Positions 42,699 through 51,042 of a stretch of DNA of 64,000 bases are shown here, piece by piece. The stretch spans positions 124,001 through 188,000 of the forward strand of contig JADLFG010000042.1 in assembly GCA_020845695.1 (NCBI GenBank), given 5' to 3'. The notes beneath the pieces were generated by a model. The model did no database searches. It saw only the letters and a program-made list of their open reading frames with translations, and was not told the origin of the DNA. Every line of letters starts with the position of its first letter. The stretch's first letter is position 1. The translations under genes were made by a program, and so were the position numbers. The stretch comes from Thermoleophilia bacterium. GTDB lineage: Bacteria > Actinomycetota > Thermoleophilia > Gaiellales > Gaiellaceae.

Positions 42699-43973
42699 AT
42701 GGATGAGCGGGCCCCCTCGACGGTGAGCCGGGAGGCCCTGCGGGGCCTCGCCCTGGCGACGCTCGCGTTCGGGCTCTGCTTCACCGTCATGGGGCTCGTG
42801 GCGCCGCTCGCGCGCAAGTTCGAGGACGAGTGGAGCCTCTCCAGCTTCGAGACCTCGATCCTGATCGCGATCCCCGTCGTCCTCGGCTCGCTGCTGCGGA
42901 TCCCGATGGGGGCGCTGACCGACCGCTACGGGGCGAGGCGGGTCTTCGCCGGCCTCCTGCTCGCGTCGGTGCCCCCCTGCATCCTGCTCGGGCTCGTCGA
43001 CAACTACTGGGCGCTCGTCGGCACGGCGCTCCTGCTCGGGATCGCCGGCTCCTCGTTCGCGGTCGGCGTGCCCTTCGTGGCCGGCTGGTTCGGGCGGGAC
43101 CGCCAGGGCGTCGCGCTCGGGATCTACGGGATGGGCAACGCGGGCACCGCGATCGCCGCGTTCGCAGCCCCGTTCGTGGTCGACCACCTCGGCGGCCGGC
43201 GCGTGCTCGGCTTCGGTGTCGCCGTCCTGCTCGCCGCCGGCGCGCTCGCGTGGTGGGGGCTCGCACGCGACGCCCCGAGCCGGCCGGCGCCGAGCGGCTA
43301 CCGCCAAGTGCTGCACGCGGGGCTGCCGCTCTACCGGCTCTCGCTCTTCTACTTCGTCAGCTTCGGCGGCTTCATCGCGATGGCGATCTTCACGCCGAAG
43401 CTCCTGGTCGACTGGTTCGATCTCTCGCTCGTCGACGCCGGCCTGCGCGCGGCCGGATTCACCGCGGTCGCCACGGCCACCCGGCCGGTCGGCGGCTGGC
43501 TCTCCGACCGCTTCGGCGCCTACGCGATCCTCGTGATCGCGTTCGCCGGGATCGCCGTCGACGCGGCCGCGCTCGCGACCATCTCCCCGACGCCCCGGAT
43601 CGTGCCGGTTACGATCGCCTGCCTCTCGCTCGCCGCGTTCTTCGGGCTTGGCAGCGGGGCCGTCTTCAAGCTCGTTCCGGCGTACTTCCCCGACGATACG
43701 GGCGCCGCGGCCGGCATCATCGGCGCCGCCGGCGGCCTCGGCGGCTTCTTCCCGCCCCTCGTCATGGGGCTCGTCAACGACCTCTTCGGCAGCTACACGC
43801 TCGGCTTCGTCGGGCTGCTCTTCTTTTGCGCCTTCTGCTTCGTCGTCACGGTCTGGCTGCTTCGCGCTCAGGCGGGCGGTCTCGAGCGCAGCGCCGAGTC
43901 AAGCGTCATCCCGCCGAAGAGCACGCCCGCGAGCGGCAGCGTCAGCGCCCAGCCCAGCCCGAGCGCGAAGTAG
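42699..43973 (+). CDS. MFS transporter, nitrate/nitrite porter (NarK/NNP) type
   Basis: 424 residues, about 12 membrane segments. MGALTDRYGARRVF (motif A), GLGSGAVFKLVPAYFP and AAAGIIGAAGGLGGFFPP resemble the NNP family signatures, so nitrate or nitrite or another small anion is a reasonable guess. No nitrate reductase gene is nearby. The ATG at 42699 follows the promoter-like TACCGT; the open frame upstream is not conserved. The last 35 residues are hydrophilic and encoded on the strand opposite the end of the glycosyltransferase gene (106-base overlap). Confidence 0.82.
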   Translation: MDERAPSTVSREALRGLALATLAFGLCFTVMGLVAPLARKFEDEWSLSSFETSILIAIPVVLGSLLRIPMGALTDRYGARRVFAGLLLASVPPCILLGLVDNYWALVGTALLLGIAGSSFAVGVPFVAGWFGRDRQGVALGIYGMGNAGTAIAAFAAPFVVDHLGGRRVLGFGVAVLLAAGALAWWGLARDAPSRPAPSGYRQVLHAGLPLYRLSLFYFVSFGGFIAMAIFTPKLLVDWFDLSLVDAGLRAAGFTAVATATRPVGGWLSDRFGAYAILVIAFAGIAVDAAALATISPTPRIVPVTIACLSLAAFFGLGSGAVFKLVPAYFPDDTGAAAGIIGAAGGLGGFFPPLVMGLVNDLFGSYTLGFVGLLFFCAFCFVVTVWLLRAQAGGLERSAESSVIPPKSTPASGSVSAQPSPSAK

Positions 43974-45034
43974 CGCGTCGCCGGAACGAACGCGGCCGTC
44001 GCTGCCGCCCAGGCGGCGAGCGCGAGCGCCCCGACGGCGGTGCACGCCGGGGCCGGGGCGCCGAGGGCCGCGGCGGCCATCGCGCCGGCGAGGCCGGCCG
44101 GGGGAGCCACGAACAGCACCGCCAGCGCCGCGAGCGTGCCGGCGAGGAGCGCCCACGAGTAGCGCAGCTCGTCGAACGCGGTCCGCCGGACCATCCTCCA
44201 CACGGCTCCGATCGAGCCGTACTCGCGCACGCTGGCGACGTCGCTGCGGCTGACGGAGAGGCGGATCGGCTCTCCGAGTGCCTTCACCCGCTGGCCGAGG
44301 TTGACGTCGTCGATTGGCTCGCCGCGGATCGCGGCCAGCCCGCCCGCGCGCTCGAGCGAGTCGCGGCGGATGAGCACGCAGCCCCCGGCTGCCGCCGCCA
44401 CCCGGCTTGCCGGGTCGTTGACCCGGCGCTGCGGGTAGAGCAGGTTGAAGAAGAAGACGAACGGGGGGATCAGGAGCCGCTCCGGCCCCGAGACGCAGCG
44501 CAGCCTCGCCATGCGGCTGTTGAGGGCGAGACCGCTCGACTCGCTCTCGGCCACGAGCCTGGCGAGCGAGCCGGGGGCGTGGCGGATGTCGGCGTCGGTC
44601 AGGAGCAGGTAGGCCGGGGGCTCGAGGTCGAGGGCGCTCTCCGCCGCCGCTTGCTCGAGCGCCCACACCTTGCCGACCCAGCCGGCAGGCAACGCCCCGC
44701 CCTCGAGCACGGTCAGCCGCGGGTCTCCCGCCGCGAGCCGCCTCGCGACCGTTGCCGTGCCGTCGCGGGAGCGGTCGTCCACGAGGATCGCCCGCCAGGG
44801 GCCCGGGTAGTCCTGCGCGAGCAGCGCCGGCAGCGTCTCCGGTAGCGAGAGCGCCTCGTCGTGCGCGGGCACGAGCACGTGCACGCGCGGCCAGGCCGGC
44901 GGCTCCGGCGGCTCCGGTGCGTCCTCCGCGATCGGCTGCAGGTCCCACGCGCGTGCGCGCGCGAGCAGCACGACGAGCCAGCCGGCGAGCGCGGCGGCCT
45001 GGACGGTCAGGGCTGCGAGGGCAAGCGGGCTCAA
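43868..45034 (-). CDS. hpnB: Family 2 glycosyltransferase, HpnB-like
   Basis: 388 residues: an N-terminal membrane helix, a GT-A domain and three or four C-terminal membrane segments. VHVLVPAHDEA, ILVDDRSRDGT, LLTDADIRHAPGSLARLV, GGCVLIRRDSLERAGG and IDDVNLGQRVK match the hopanoid-associated glycosyltransferase HpnB pattern and its normal length. No other hopanoid gene is in the window, so the symbol is tentative. The start is a TTG; no ribosome binding site is evident. It overlaps the MFS gene by 106 bases at the 3' end. Confidence 0.75.
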   Translation of the reverse strand: MSPLALAALTVQAAALAGWLVVLLARARAWDLQPIAEDAPEPPEPPAWPRVHVLVPAHDEALSLPETLPALLAQDYPGPWRAILVDDRSRDGTATVARRLAAGDPRLTVLEGGALPAGWVGKVWALEQAAAESALDLEPPAYLLLTDADIRHAPGSLARLVAESESSGLALNSRMARLRCVSGPERLLIPPFVFFFNLLYPQRRVNDPASRVAAAAGGCVLIRRDSLERAGGLAAIRGEPIDDVNLGQRVKALGEPIRLSVSRSDVASVREYGSIGAVWRMVRRTAFDELRYSWALLAGTLAALAVLFVAPPAGLAGAMAAAALGAPAPACTAVGALALAAWAAATAAFVPATRYFALGLGWALTLPLAGVLFGGMTLDSALRSRPPA

Positions 45035-45071
45035 CGGCAGCCGCGATTCTCTCGGTTATCCTCGCTCCAGG

Positions 45072-45425
45072 ATGGCGGAGGCCGTCAGCGAGGATGAGCT
45101 CGTCGCCTGGGTCGAGGAGGCGCTGGCCTCCCTGCCACCCGACCTGGCCGGTCGCGTCGACAACGTCGGCATCGCGGTCGCCGATGAGGAGCCGGGCCGC
45201 CCCGGCCTGCTCGGCCTCTACCGTGGCGTCCCGCTGACCCGGCGCACGCACGGCTACGTGCTCGCTCTGCCGGACCGGATCACGATCTATCGCCGGCCGC
45301 TCGAGCGGCTCTACGGCCGCGACCCCGCCGTGCTCAAGGCGCGCGTGCAGCACGTCGTCCTGCACGAGCTCGCGCACCACTTCGGCATCTCCGACGAGCG
45401 GCTGAGGGAGATCGGCCGCTACTGA
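45072..45425 (+). CDS. Small zincin-like metallopeptidase family protein
   Basis: 117 residues with the motif HELAHHFGI (HExxH plus a downstream acidic region), typical of the short zincin-like family common in actinobacteria (about 115-130 residues). It is cytoplasmic by sequence; its substrate is not known for the family. The stop codon overlaps the start of the next gene by one base. Confidence 0.82.
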   Translation: MAEAVSEDELVAWVEEALASLPPDLAGRVDNVGIAVADEEPGRPGLLGLYRGVPLTRRTHGYVLALPDRITIYRRPLERLYGRDPAVLKARVQHVVLHELAHHFGISDERLREIGRY

Positions 45426-46537
45426 TGCTGCTGCCTGTCAGCGCCGCGGTCGTCGTCGTCGGCGGCGGCATCACTGGGGCGAGCGCCCTCTACCACCTCG
45501 CCAAGGCCGGCTGCGCCGATGCCGTCCTACTCGAGCGCGACACCCTCGGCGCGGGCTCGACCGGCAAGGCCGCGGGCGGGATCCGGGCCCAGTTCTCCGA
45601 CGAGCTGAACATCCGGATCGCACTCGAGTGCATCCGCCGTTTCGAGCGGTTCGCCGAGGAGCCGGGCGGGGAGATCGACTTCAAGCAGTGGGGCTACCTC
45701 TTCCTGCTCTCCCGCGAGGCAGACGTGGCCTCGTTTCGCCGCTCGCTCGAGCTCCAGCAGCGTCTCGGCGTCCCCTCGCGGCTCCTCGACCCCGGCGAGG
45801 CCGCGGCGATCGTTCCCGGCCTCGTCATCGACGATCTCCTGGCGGCCACGTTCTGCCCGCTCGACGGGTACGCGACGCCCGAGGCGGCGGTCCAGGGCTA
45901 CGCGACCGCGGCGGCTCGGCTCGGCGCCACGGTCCTGCAGGGCTGCGCCGCCACCCGGATCGCCACGGCGGGTGGCCGGGTCACCGGCGTCGAGACCGGC
46001 TCCGGCACGATCGCGACGGAGCGGGTGATCCTCGCTGCGGGAGTCTGGTCACGGGAGCTCGCCGGGACGGCCGGGCTCGAGCTTCCGGTCGACCCGGAGC
46101 CCAGGCACGTCTTCCACACCGCGCCCGGCGACTCGCTGCCGCGGGAGCTGCCGCTGACGATCGATTTCGCCAGCGGCTTCTACCTGCACCGTGAGGGCCG
46201 GGGTCTGCTCTTCGGCGGGCGCGAGCGAAGCCTCGAGGAGCTGGCACCGGTCGCGGCGGCCCGGCTGCCGCTCATGGCCGAGCTCGAGGTGCGCGGCGGC
46301 TGGTGGGGCTACTACGAGCTGAGCCCCGACCGCAACGCGATCGTGGGGACGGCCGACGAGCCGGCCGGTCTCGTCTACGCGACCGGGTTCTCCGGCCACG
46401 GGTTCCAGCAGGGCCCCGTGATGGGCGAGCACGTCGCCGACCTCGCGCTGGGGCGACCGACGCTGTTCGACCTCACGCCGTTCGCGGTCGAGCGCTTCGC
46501 CACGGGCGCGACGAGGGCCGAGCTGAACGTCGTTTGA
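45425..46537 (+). CDS. FAD-dependent oxidoreductase (DAO/SoxB-like)
   Basis: 370 residues. The N-terminal FAD site is VVVVGGGITGASALYHLAKAG, followed by ERDTLGAGSTGKAAGGIR, and the C-terminal FAD site is VYATGFSGHGFQQGPVMGEHVADL. This is the glycine/sarcosine oxidase and D-amino-acid dehydrogenase group, oxidising a secondary or primary amine. No heterotetrameric partner subunit is next to it. The ATG overlaps the TGA of the small zincin gene. Confidence 0.88.
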   Translation: MLLPVSAAVVVVGGGITGASALYHLAKAGCADAVLLERDTLGAGSTGKAAGGIRAQFSDELNIRIALECIRRFERFAEEPGGEIDFKQWGYLFLLSREADVASFRRSLELQQRLGVPSRLLDPGEAAAIVPGLVIDDLLAATFCPLDGYATPEAAVQGYATAAARLGATVLQGCAATRIATAGGRVTGVETGSGTIATERVILAAGVWSRELAGTAGLELPVDPEPRHVFHTAPGDSLPRELPLTIDFASGFYLHREGRGLLFGGRERSLEELAPVAAARLPLMAELEVRGGWWGYYELSPDRNAIVGTADEPAGLVYATGFSGHGFQQGPVMGEHVADLALGRPTLFDLTPFAVERFATGATRAELNVV

Positions 46538-46547
46538 GTGACCGGAT

Positions 46548-46955
46548 CTACCCGCCGGACTCGCGCACGAGGCGGGCGAGCGTCTTCAGGAGCGTCCAGG
46601 CCACCGTCGGGTGCTCCTGGACGAACGGCCGGAACTCCCAGGCCGAGAGCGCCATGCAGCGCAGCTCGGACGTTGCCGTGATCGTCGCCGCCCGTGGGCC
46701 TTCGTCGATCAGGGCGAGCTCCCCGAACGAGTCGCCGGCGCCGAGCGTGCCCCGCGACTCACCGCCGACCGAGACGGTCGCGGAGCCCTCGACGACCACG
46801 AAGAAGCCGACTCCGGGCTCGCCTTCGCGCGTGACGACCGAGCCTGCCGGAAACGTCCGCTCGCGAAACGAGCGGGCGAGTTGCTCGAGCTCGCCGCGGT
46901 CGAGCCCGGCGAGGAGGGGGATGCGCGCGAGCACGTCGGCGCCGTCGATCGGCAT
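46548..46955 (-). CDS. Single-domain cyclic-nucleotide-binding protein (no HTH)
   Basis: 135 residues forming only a CRP-type cNMP-binding barrel. The phosphate-binding cassette is recognisable as FGELALIDEGPRAATI with its Glu and Arg. There is no DNA-binding domain, so it probably acts through protein contacts. The ATG at 46955 has no Shine-Dalgarno and lies six bases after a TATGAT. It is divergent from tRNA-Met. Confidence 0.85.
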   Translation of the reverse strand: MPIDGADVLARIPLLAGLDRGELEQLARSFRERTFPAGSVVTREGEPGVGFFVVVEGSATVSVGGESRGTLGAGDSFGELALIDEGPRAATITATSELRCMALSAWEFRPFVQEHPTVAWTLLKTLARLVRESGG

Positions 46956-46961
46956 GCGCGG

Positions 46962-46967
46962 ATCATA
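46962..46967 (-). promoter_or_regulatory. -10 element TATGAT of a leaderless promoter
   Basis: Minus-strand TATGAT ends six bases before the ATG at 46955, placing the expected first transcribed base at the A of the start codon. No -35 was recognised. Confidence 0.5.
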
Positions 46968-47028
46968 ATGCGACCACGCCGCGACCCGTACTGCGGGCCG
47001 GGGCGGCTTGCTACACTGCGCCCGGCGC

Positions 47029-47102
47029 GGCGGCGTAGCTCAGTTGGTTAGAGCAGCGGAATCATAATCCGCGTGTCGGAGGTTCGAGTCCTCCCGCCGC
47101 TA
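47029..47102 (+). tRNA. tRNA-Met (CAT), elongator type
   Basis: A 74-base cloverleaf: acceptor stem GGCGGCG/CGCCGCT (one G-U pair), D stem GCTC/GAGC, anticodon stem GCGGA/TCCGC with loop ATCATAA (anticodon CAT), T stem GGAGG/CCTCC with TTCGAGT, discriminator A. The 3' CCA is not encoded. The first pair can form as G-U, unlike the unpaired end of initiator tRNAs, so it is called elongator; tRNA-Ile2 (CAT) cannot be fully excluded. The location just before rpmG-secE-nusG is usual in actinobacteria. Confidence 0.95.
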
Positions 47103-47137
47103 CTGCACCGCCCGTCAACCCGAACAGAGAGATCACA

Positions 47138-47302
47138 GTGGCGAAAACCGGAGTGCGAGTCGCGATCACGCTTGCCTGCACGGAGTGCAAGCGGCGTAAC
47201 TACCAGACCACGAAGTCGAAGCGAAACACGCCCGACCGGGTCGAGTTCTCGAAGTTCTGCCGCTGGTGCGGCCGCCACACCGCCCACCGGGAGACCCGCT
47301 AG
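47138..47302 (+). CDS. rpmG: 50S ribosomal protein L33
   Basis: 54 residues starting [18 protein letters not shown]. Four cysteines in two C-x-x-C pairs (14/17 and 41/44) make this the zinc-binding C+ form. [14 protein letters not shown] and [16 protein letters not shown] are typical. It was found by direct translation from the GTG at 47138; a weak AGAGAG serves as ribosome binding site. It is followed after 10 bases by secE. Confidence 0.97.
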   Translation: MAKTGVRVAITLACTECKRRNYQTTKSKRNTPDRVEFSKFCRWCGRHTAHRETR

Positions 47303-47312
47303 GGATCCTGCC

Positions 47313-47639
47313 GTGGCTCGCTCCCGCACGCGCCGCAGCAAGGACTTCCAGGCGCCGGCCGTCGCATCGGCGGCCGAGCGTTCCCGGGCGCGCCGCCAGC
47401 AGGTGCGGCCGGTCGGCGAGGTCAAGGCGCAGACCGGGCAGAAGCGCGAGCGCCGCGGCGGCATCAAGGCCTTCGCCGGCGAGTCCGCCGCCGAGCTGAA
47501 GAAGGTCGAGTGGCCCGGCCAGCGGCAGCTCGTCTCGGCCACGGTGGTCGTCCTGATCGCGATCGCCGTCGTCGGGCTCTTCCTCTGGGCCGCCGACGAG
47601 GCGCTGAGCCGCTTCGTCCGCGACGTCCTCCTCCGCTAG
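47313..47639 (+). CDS. secE: Preprotein translocase subunit SecE
   Basis: 108 residues: a basic cytoplasmic N-terminal extension of about 50 residues, the conserved amphipathic helix FAGESAAELKKVEWPGQRQL and one membrane helix (VVVLIAIAVVGLFLWAADEAL). It stabilises SecY in the translocon. The start is the GTG at 47313; the open frame upstream covers rpmG in another frame and is not coding. Confidence 0.95.
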   Translation: MARSRTRRSKDFQAPAVASAAERSRARRQQVRPVGEVKAQTGQKRERRGGIKAFAGESAAELKKVEWPGQRQLVSATVVVLIAIAVVGLFLWAADEALSRFVRDVLLR

Positions 47640-47657
47640 TTCACGGGGTACAACCGA

Positions 47658-48185
47658 ATGTTCCAGTGGTATGTCATCAACACCTACTCCGGGCACGAGA
47701 ACAAGGTCAAGGCCAACCTCGAGCACCGGATCGTCTCGATGAACCAGCAGCCGTCGTTTCGGCGGGTGGTGGTACCGACCGAGCAGGTGGTCGAGACGAA
47801 GGACGGCCAGAAGGTCCAGACGGAGAAGCGGGTGCTGCCCGGCTACGTGCTCGTCAACATGGAGCTGACGGACGACTCCTGGTCGGTGGTGAAGAACACG
47901 CCGGGGGTGACGGGGTTCGTCGGCTCGGGCGCCACGCCGGTGCCGCTCTCCAAGCCGGAGGTCGACCGGATCTTGCACACGGCGACGGCGGCGGAGCGGC
48001 CGCGGGCGATCGCCCAGTTCGAGCTCGGTGAGTCGGTCAAGGTAACATCGGGGCCGCTGTCGGACTTCGACGGCGAGATCGTCGACGTCAACTCTGACCA
48101 GCAGAAGCTCAAGGTGCTCGTGAACATCTTCGAGCGGCAGGTGCCGGTCGAGCTCAGCTTCGACCAGGTGAAGAAGATCGACTGA
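47658..48185 (+). CDS. nusG: Transcription termination/antitermination factor NusG
   Basis: 175 residues. The NGN domain starts [18 protein letters not shown] and contains [13 protein letters not shown] and [10 protein letters not shown]. The KOW domain begins [21 protein letters not shown]. It binds RNA polymerase and modulates pausing and Rho activity. It lies 18 bases after secE. Confidence 0.97.
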   Translation: MFQWYVINTYSGHENKVKANLEHRIVSMNQQPSFRRVVVPTEQVVETKDGQKVQTEKRVLPGYVLVNMELTDDSWSVVKNTPGVTGFVGSGATPVPLSKPEVDRILHTATAAERPRAIAQFELGESVKVTSGPLSDFDGEIVDVNSDQQKLKVLVNIFERQVPVELSFDQVKKID

Positions 48186-48259
48186 CGCAGGGGCCGGGCG
48201 AATCCGGCCGGATACCGTAGGGGCAGGGCCAGTCCGGCCCGAGCCCGAGGACGCAGACA

Positions 48260-48685
48260 ATGGCCAAGAAGGTACTGACGACGATCAAGCTCCAGATCCC
48301 CGGCGGGCAGGCGAACCCGGCACCGCCCGTTGGCCCCGCGCTGGGCCAGCACGGGGTCAACATCATGGAGTTCTGCAAGGCATTCAACGCCCAGACCGCG
48401 GACCAGAACGGGCGGATCACGCCGGTCGAGATCACCGTGTTCGAGGACCGCTCGTTCACGTTCATCACGAAGACACCCCCGGCCGCCGTCCTGATCAAGG
48501 AGGCGCTCGGGCTCGACAAGGGCTCGGCCGAGCCGAACCGGACGAAGGTCGGGCGCCTGACGCAGGCGCAGCTTCGGAGCATCGCGGAGACGAAGCTCGT
48601 CGACCTGAACGCGCGCGATGTCGACCAGGCGATGCTCGTGATCGCCGGCACGGCCCGGTCGATGGGCGTGGAGGTGGAGGACTGA
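48260..48685 (+). CDS. rplK: 50S ribosomal protein L11
   Basis: 141 residues. The N-terminal [29 protein letters not shown] and the C-terminal rRNA-binding domain ([22 protein letters not shown]) are typical. It forms part of the GTPase-associated centre. The stop overlaps the rplA start by one base (TGATG). The 74-base gap before it contains short GC hairpins only. Confidence 0.98.
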   Translation: MAKKVLTTIKLQIPGGQANPAPPVGPALGQHGVNIMEFCKAFNAQTADQNGRITPVEITVFEDRSFTFITKTPPAAVLIKEALGLDKGSAEPNRTKVGRLTQAQLRSIAETKLVDLNARDVDQAMLVIAGTARSMGVEVED

Positions 48686-49416
48686 TGGCCGACCGCGGGA
48701 AGCGCTACCGGACCGCGCGGTCGCAGGTCGATCGCGAGCGGGCGTACACGCCGCTCGAGGCGATCCGGCTCTTGAAGTCGCTCGAGCTCGCGAAGTTCGA
48801 CGAGACCGTGGAGACGCATTTCAATCTCGGCCTGAACGTGCGTCACGCCGACCAGCAGCTTCGCGGCACCTTGATGCTCCCGCACGGGACGGGACGCGAG
48901 CTGCGTGTCGCCGTCTTCGCGGAGGGCGAGAAGGCGAAGGAGGCGGAGGACGCGGGCGCCGACGTCGTCGGCTCGGCCGACCTCGCAACCCAGATCGAGG
49001 GCGGTTTCGACGACTTCGACGTCGCGATCGCGACCCCGGACCTGATGGGCGTCGTCGGCAAGCTCGGCCGCATTCTCGGGCCCCGGGGCAAGATGCCGAA
49101 CCCGAAGACGGGCACGGTCACGTTCGACGTCGCCAAGGCGGTTCGCGACGCGAAGGCCGGCAAGCTGGAGTACCGCACCGACCGCGGCGCGAACGTGCAC
49201 CTGCCGATCGGCAAGCGGAGCTTCGACGAGCGCGCGCTGCTCGAGAACTACGCGGCGGTGGTCGAGGAGATCGTCCGCGCCAAGCCGGCGGCGGCGAAGG
49301 GCCGCTACATCCGCTCGATCACGGTGACCACGTCGATGGGCCCGGGCGTGAAGGTCGACCCGGCCCGCACGCGGGACATCACCGCCGAGCTCGAGGAGGC
49401 TCCGGTCTCCGCCTGA
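48685..49416 (+). CDS. rplA: 50S ribosomal protein L1
   Basis: 243 residues, with the L1 signatures [50 protein letters not shown] and [14 protein letters not shown]. It binds the L1 stalk of 23S rRNA and in many bacteria represses its own operon. It is the last gene before the L10 leader. Confidence 0.98.
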   Translation: MADRGKRYRTARSQVDRERAYTPLEAIRLLKSLELAKFDETVETHFNLGLNVRHADQQLRGTLMLPHGTGRELRVAVFAEGEKAKEAEDAGADVVGSADLATQIEGGFDDFDVAIATPDLMGVVGKLGRILGPRGKMPNPKTGTVTFDVAKAVRDAKAGKLEYRTDRGANVHLPIGKRSFDERALLENYAAVVEEIVRAKPAAAKGRYIRSITVTTSMGPGVKVDPARTRDITAELEEAPVSA

Positions 49417-49419
49417 GCG

Positions 49420-49580
49420 GGACCGCTACCCTGCGACGTACCAGCGACACGACGCTCTCGCCGAAGACAACCGGCGGCCCGCAAGGGCGGAAGTCCGGTC
49501 GAGGCGGTGGACACGGGGATCCCGATCCTCGCTGCTGCCCGCCTCACGGCGGGCTTCGTGTCTCGAGAGGAGGAGACGCG
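49420..49580 (+). ncRNA. Ribosomal protein L10 leader (autoregulatory mRNA element)
   Basis: The region between rplA and rplJ has the look of the actinobacterial L10 leader, with CGCCGAAGACAACCGGCGG and GGAAGTCCGGTCGAGG in the folded core. It ends in a hairpin GCCCGCC-TCAC-GGCGGGC (49537-49554) followed by TTCGTG. In known cases the L10-(L12)4 complex binds this structure to repress rplJ-rplL. Identification is by pattern, not by covariance search. Confidence 0.7.
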
Positions 49581-49619
49581 ATGGAAGAGAGGTTCGGGCT
49601 CGGGGGCCGGCGATGCTGA
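49581..49619 (+). CDS. 12-codon upstream ORF overlapping the rplJ start
   Basis: ATG 49581 encodes [12 protein letters not shown] and stops at TGA 49617-49619, 7 bases inside the rplJ coding region (ATG 49613). It has the strong Shine-Dalgarno AGAGGAGGAG, while the rplJ ATG itself is preceded by only a weak GGGGGCCGG. Reinitiation or coupling from this ORF could set rplJ translation. It may be an accident of a shifted start, so it is offered as a candidate. Confidence 0.4.
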   Translation: MEERFGLGGRRC

Positions 49620-50269
49620 AGCAGGACAAGGAGCGCATCGTCGCCGAGCTGACCGAGCGGCTGCGCGCGGCGGAGACGCTGATCGTCGCCGACTACCGGG
49701 GCCTCACGCACAAGGAGCTCGACGGGTTGCGCACGCGGCTGCTCGAGAGCGGCGCGCGGCTCACGGTGGTCAAGAACACGCTCACGCGCCGCGCGGCTGA
49801 GGCGGCCGGGGTCGAGGCGCTGCTCGAGCACCTGACCGGACCGACCGCGATCGCGTTCGTTCACGACGGTGACATGGTGGCGGCCGCGAAGGCACTCGAC
49901 GAGACGGCCCGCCAGACGCGTCGGCTCGAGCTCAAGGGCGGCGTCCTCGCGGGCCGAGCGGTCGGTCAGGACGACGTCAAGCAGCTCGCGTCGCTGCCGC
50001 CGGTCGACGTGCTGCGGGGCCAGGTGCTTGGCGCGGTCGTGGCGCCGCTGACGGGGGTGCTGGGGCTTGTCAGCGCCCCGCTCACGGATCTCGTCGGGCT
50101 GATCGAGGCGAGGATCGAGCAGCTCGGCCCGGGCGCCGCGACGGCCGAGCCCGTTGCGGCCGAGCCGGAGCCCGAGGCGCAGCCGGAGGCGAGCGAAGCG
50201 AACGAGGAGACCACGGATCAGAACGAGGCTCCGGCCGCAGAGGAGCCGGAGGGAAAGGACGAGGAATGA
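49613..50269 (+). CDS. rplJ: 50S ribosomal protein L10
   Basis: 218 residues; usual L10 is 165-185. The normal part covers [31 protein letters not shown] through the L12-binding C-terminal helix ([14 protein letters not shown]). The last 45 residues are an acidic Glu/Ala/Pro tail ([18 protein letters not shown]...). It forms the base of the L12 stalk. The stop overlaps the rplL start (ATGA). Confidence 0.96.
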   Translation: MLKQDKERIVAELTERLRAAETLIVADYRGLTHKELDGLRTRLLESGARLTVVKNTLTRRAAEAAGVEALLEHLTGPTAIAFVHDGDMVAAAKALDETARQTRRLELKGGVLAGRAVGQDDVKQLASLPPVDVLRGQVLGAVVAPLTGVLGLVSAPLTDLVGLIEARIEQLGPGAATAEPVAAEPEPEAQPEASEANEETTDQNEAPAAEEPEGKDEE

Positions 50270-50652
50270 GCGCAGTCGACACCGTCTTCGAGCAGCTCGG
50301 GAGCATGACCGTTCTCGAGCTCGTCGAGCTGAAGAAGAAGATCGAGGAGGAGTGGGGCATCACCGCGGCCGCTCCGGTCGCCGTGGCGGCGGTGGGAGCC
50401 GCGGCCGCGGGCGGCGATGGCGCCGGCGAGGCCGAGGAGAAGACGGACTTCGACGTCGTCCTCACGGCCGCGGGCGACAAGAAGATCCAGGTGATCAAGG
50501 TCGTGCGGGCCGTCACGGGCCTCGGCCTGAAGGAGGCGAAGGACCTGGTCGACGGCGCGCCGGCAGCCGTGCGGGAGGGCGTCGCCAAGGACGAGGCCGA
50601 GTCGATCAAGGCCCAGCTCGAGGAGGCCGGAGCGGCCGTCGAGCTCAAGTAG
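50266..50652 (+). CDS. rplL: 50S ribosomal protein L7/L12
   Basis: 128 residues. N-terminal dimerisation domain ([26 protein letters not shown]), Ala/Gly hinge and C-terminal factor-binding domain ([27 protein letters not shown]). Multiple copies form the ribosomal stalk that recruits GTPases such as EF-G, whose gene is at the right edge. Confidence 0.98.
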   Translation: MSAVDTVFEQLGSMTVLELVELKKKIEEEWGITAAAPVAVAAVGAAAAGGDGAGEAEEKTDFDVVLTAAGDKKIQVIKVVRAVTGLGLKEAKDLVDGAPAAVREGVAKDEAESIKAQLEEAGAAVELK

Positions 50653-50695
50653 GGGCGGGGCTGGTTGCGCCCTGGGGCGGGGCTGGTTGCGCCCT
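50652..50695 (+). repeat. Two tandem copies of a 22-base hairpin unit after rplL
   Basis: Two identical 22-base units (50652-50673 and 50674-50695) directly follow the rplL stop. Each can fold through GGGCG/CGCCC. They may protect the 3' end of the ribosomal-protein mRNA or act as weak terminators. Confidence 0.8.
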
Positions 50696-50717
50696 CGGGC
50701 GGGGCATGCCCCCGGCC

Positions 50718-50940
50718 CGCGTGAGGTGTACGGACGGGGCGTGTCCCGCCCGGGCCGCGGAGGCCGGGTTCTTGCCCGGCCTCCGTCGTCTCTCGTCCGT
50801 CTGGAGGGCGGGTTGCGTTTGGCGGGGGAGGGCGGGACAAGTCCCGCCTCTGCGGGGCCCCCGTGTGGCCGGGTCGGGTTCGGGTCTGTCTGGGTGGGCG
50901 CGGTGGCGTGAGGGTGTGGGGGCGGGACTTGTTCCGCCCG
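50718..50940 (+). repeat. GC-rich intergenic repeat, copy 1 (between rplL and the 51043 gene)
   Basis: About 223 bases that recur with scattered changes at 51553-51778. From 5' to 3' the repeat has: a GTGAGG start, a degenerate palindrome, a perfect 11-bp hairpin CGGAGGCCGGG/CCCGGCCTCCG with loop TTCTTG (50758-50785), the common GGGTTGCGTTTGGCGGGGGA stretch, palindrome GGCGGGAC-AA-GTCCCGCC (50831-50848), a GGTCGGGTTCGGGTCTG stretch, and palindrome GGGCGGGAC-TT-GTTCCGCCC (50920-50939). No protein-coding signal was found. Confidence 0.85.
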
Positions 50941-51042
50941 GCCTCCGCCGTGTCTCGTCTTCCTGCCTGGCGTAAGCGGATCGTAAGCCGGGTCTCGCAA
51001 GCTGGCCTCGGTTCGCCGAACGTCGAGCAGAAGGAGAACGAG

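Noticed and set aside
42598..42706. 36-codon ORF (begins MERKMMLGIAKRAERT) ending at the NNP transporter start
   Set aside because: No ribosome binding site, Arg/Ser/Pro composition typical of shadow frames, and the region includes a hairpin and a promoter-like element for the next gene.
49581..49619. A sequencing frameshift at the rplJ start, instead of a short upstream ORF
   Set aside because: L10 homology begins right after ATG 49613 with a normal N-terminus ([12 protein letters not shown]), so no missing segment needs to be restored; the upstream ORF is therefore kept as a separate candidate.
50652..50695. Tandem 22-base repeats considered as a CRISPR start
   Set aside because: Only two adjacent copies without spacers and no cas genes in the window.
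50863..51042. Upstream start at 50863 for the membrane coiled-coil protein
   Set aside because: The extension translates the intergenic repeat and lacks a ribosome binding site, whereas ATG 51043 has AGAAGGAG at good spacing.
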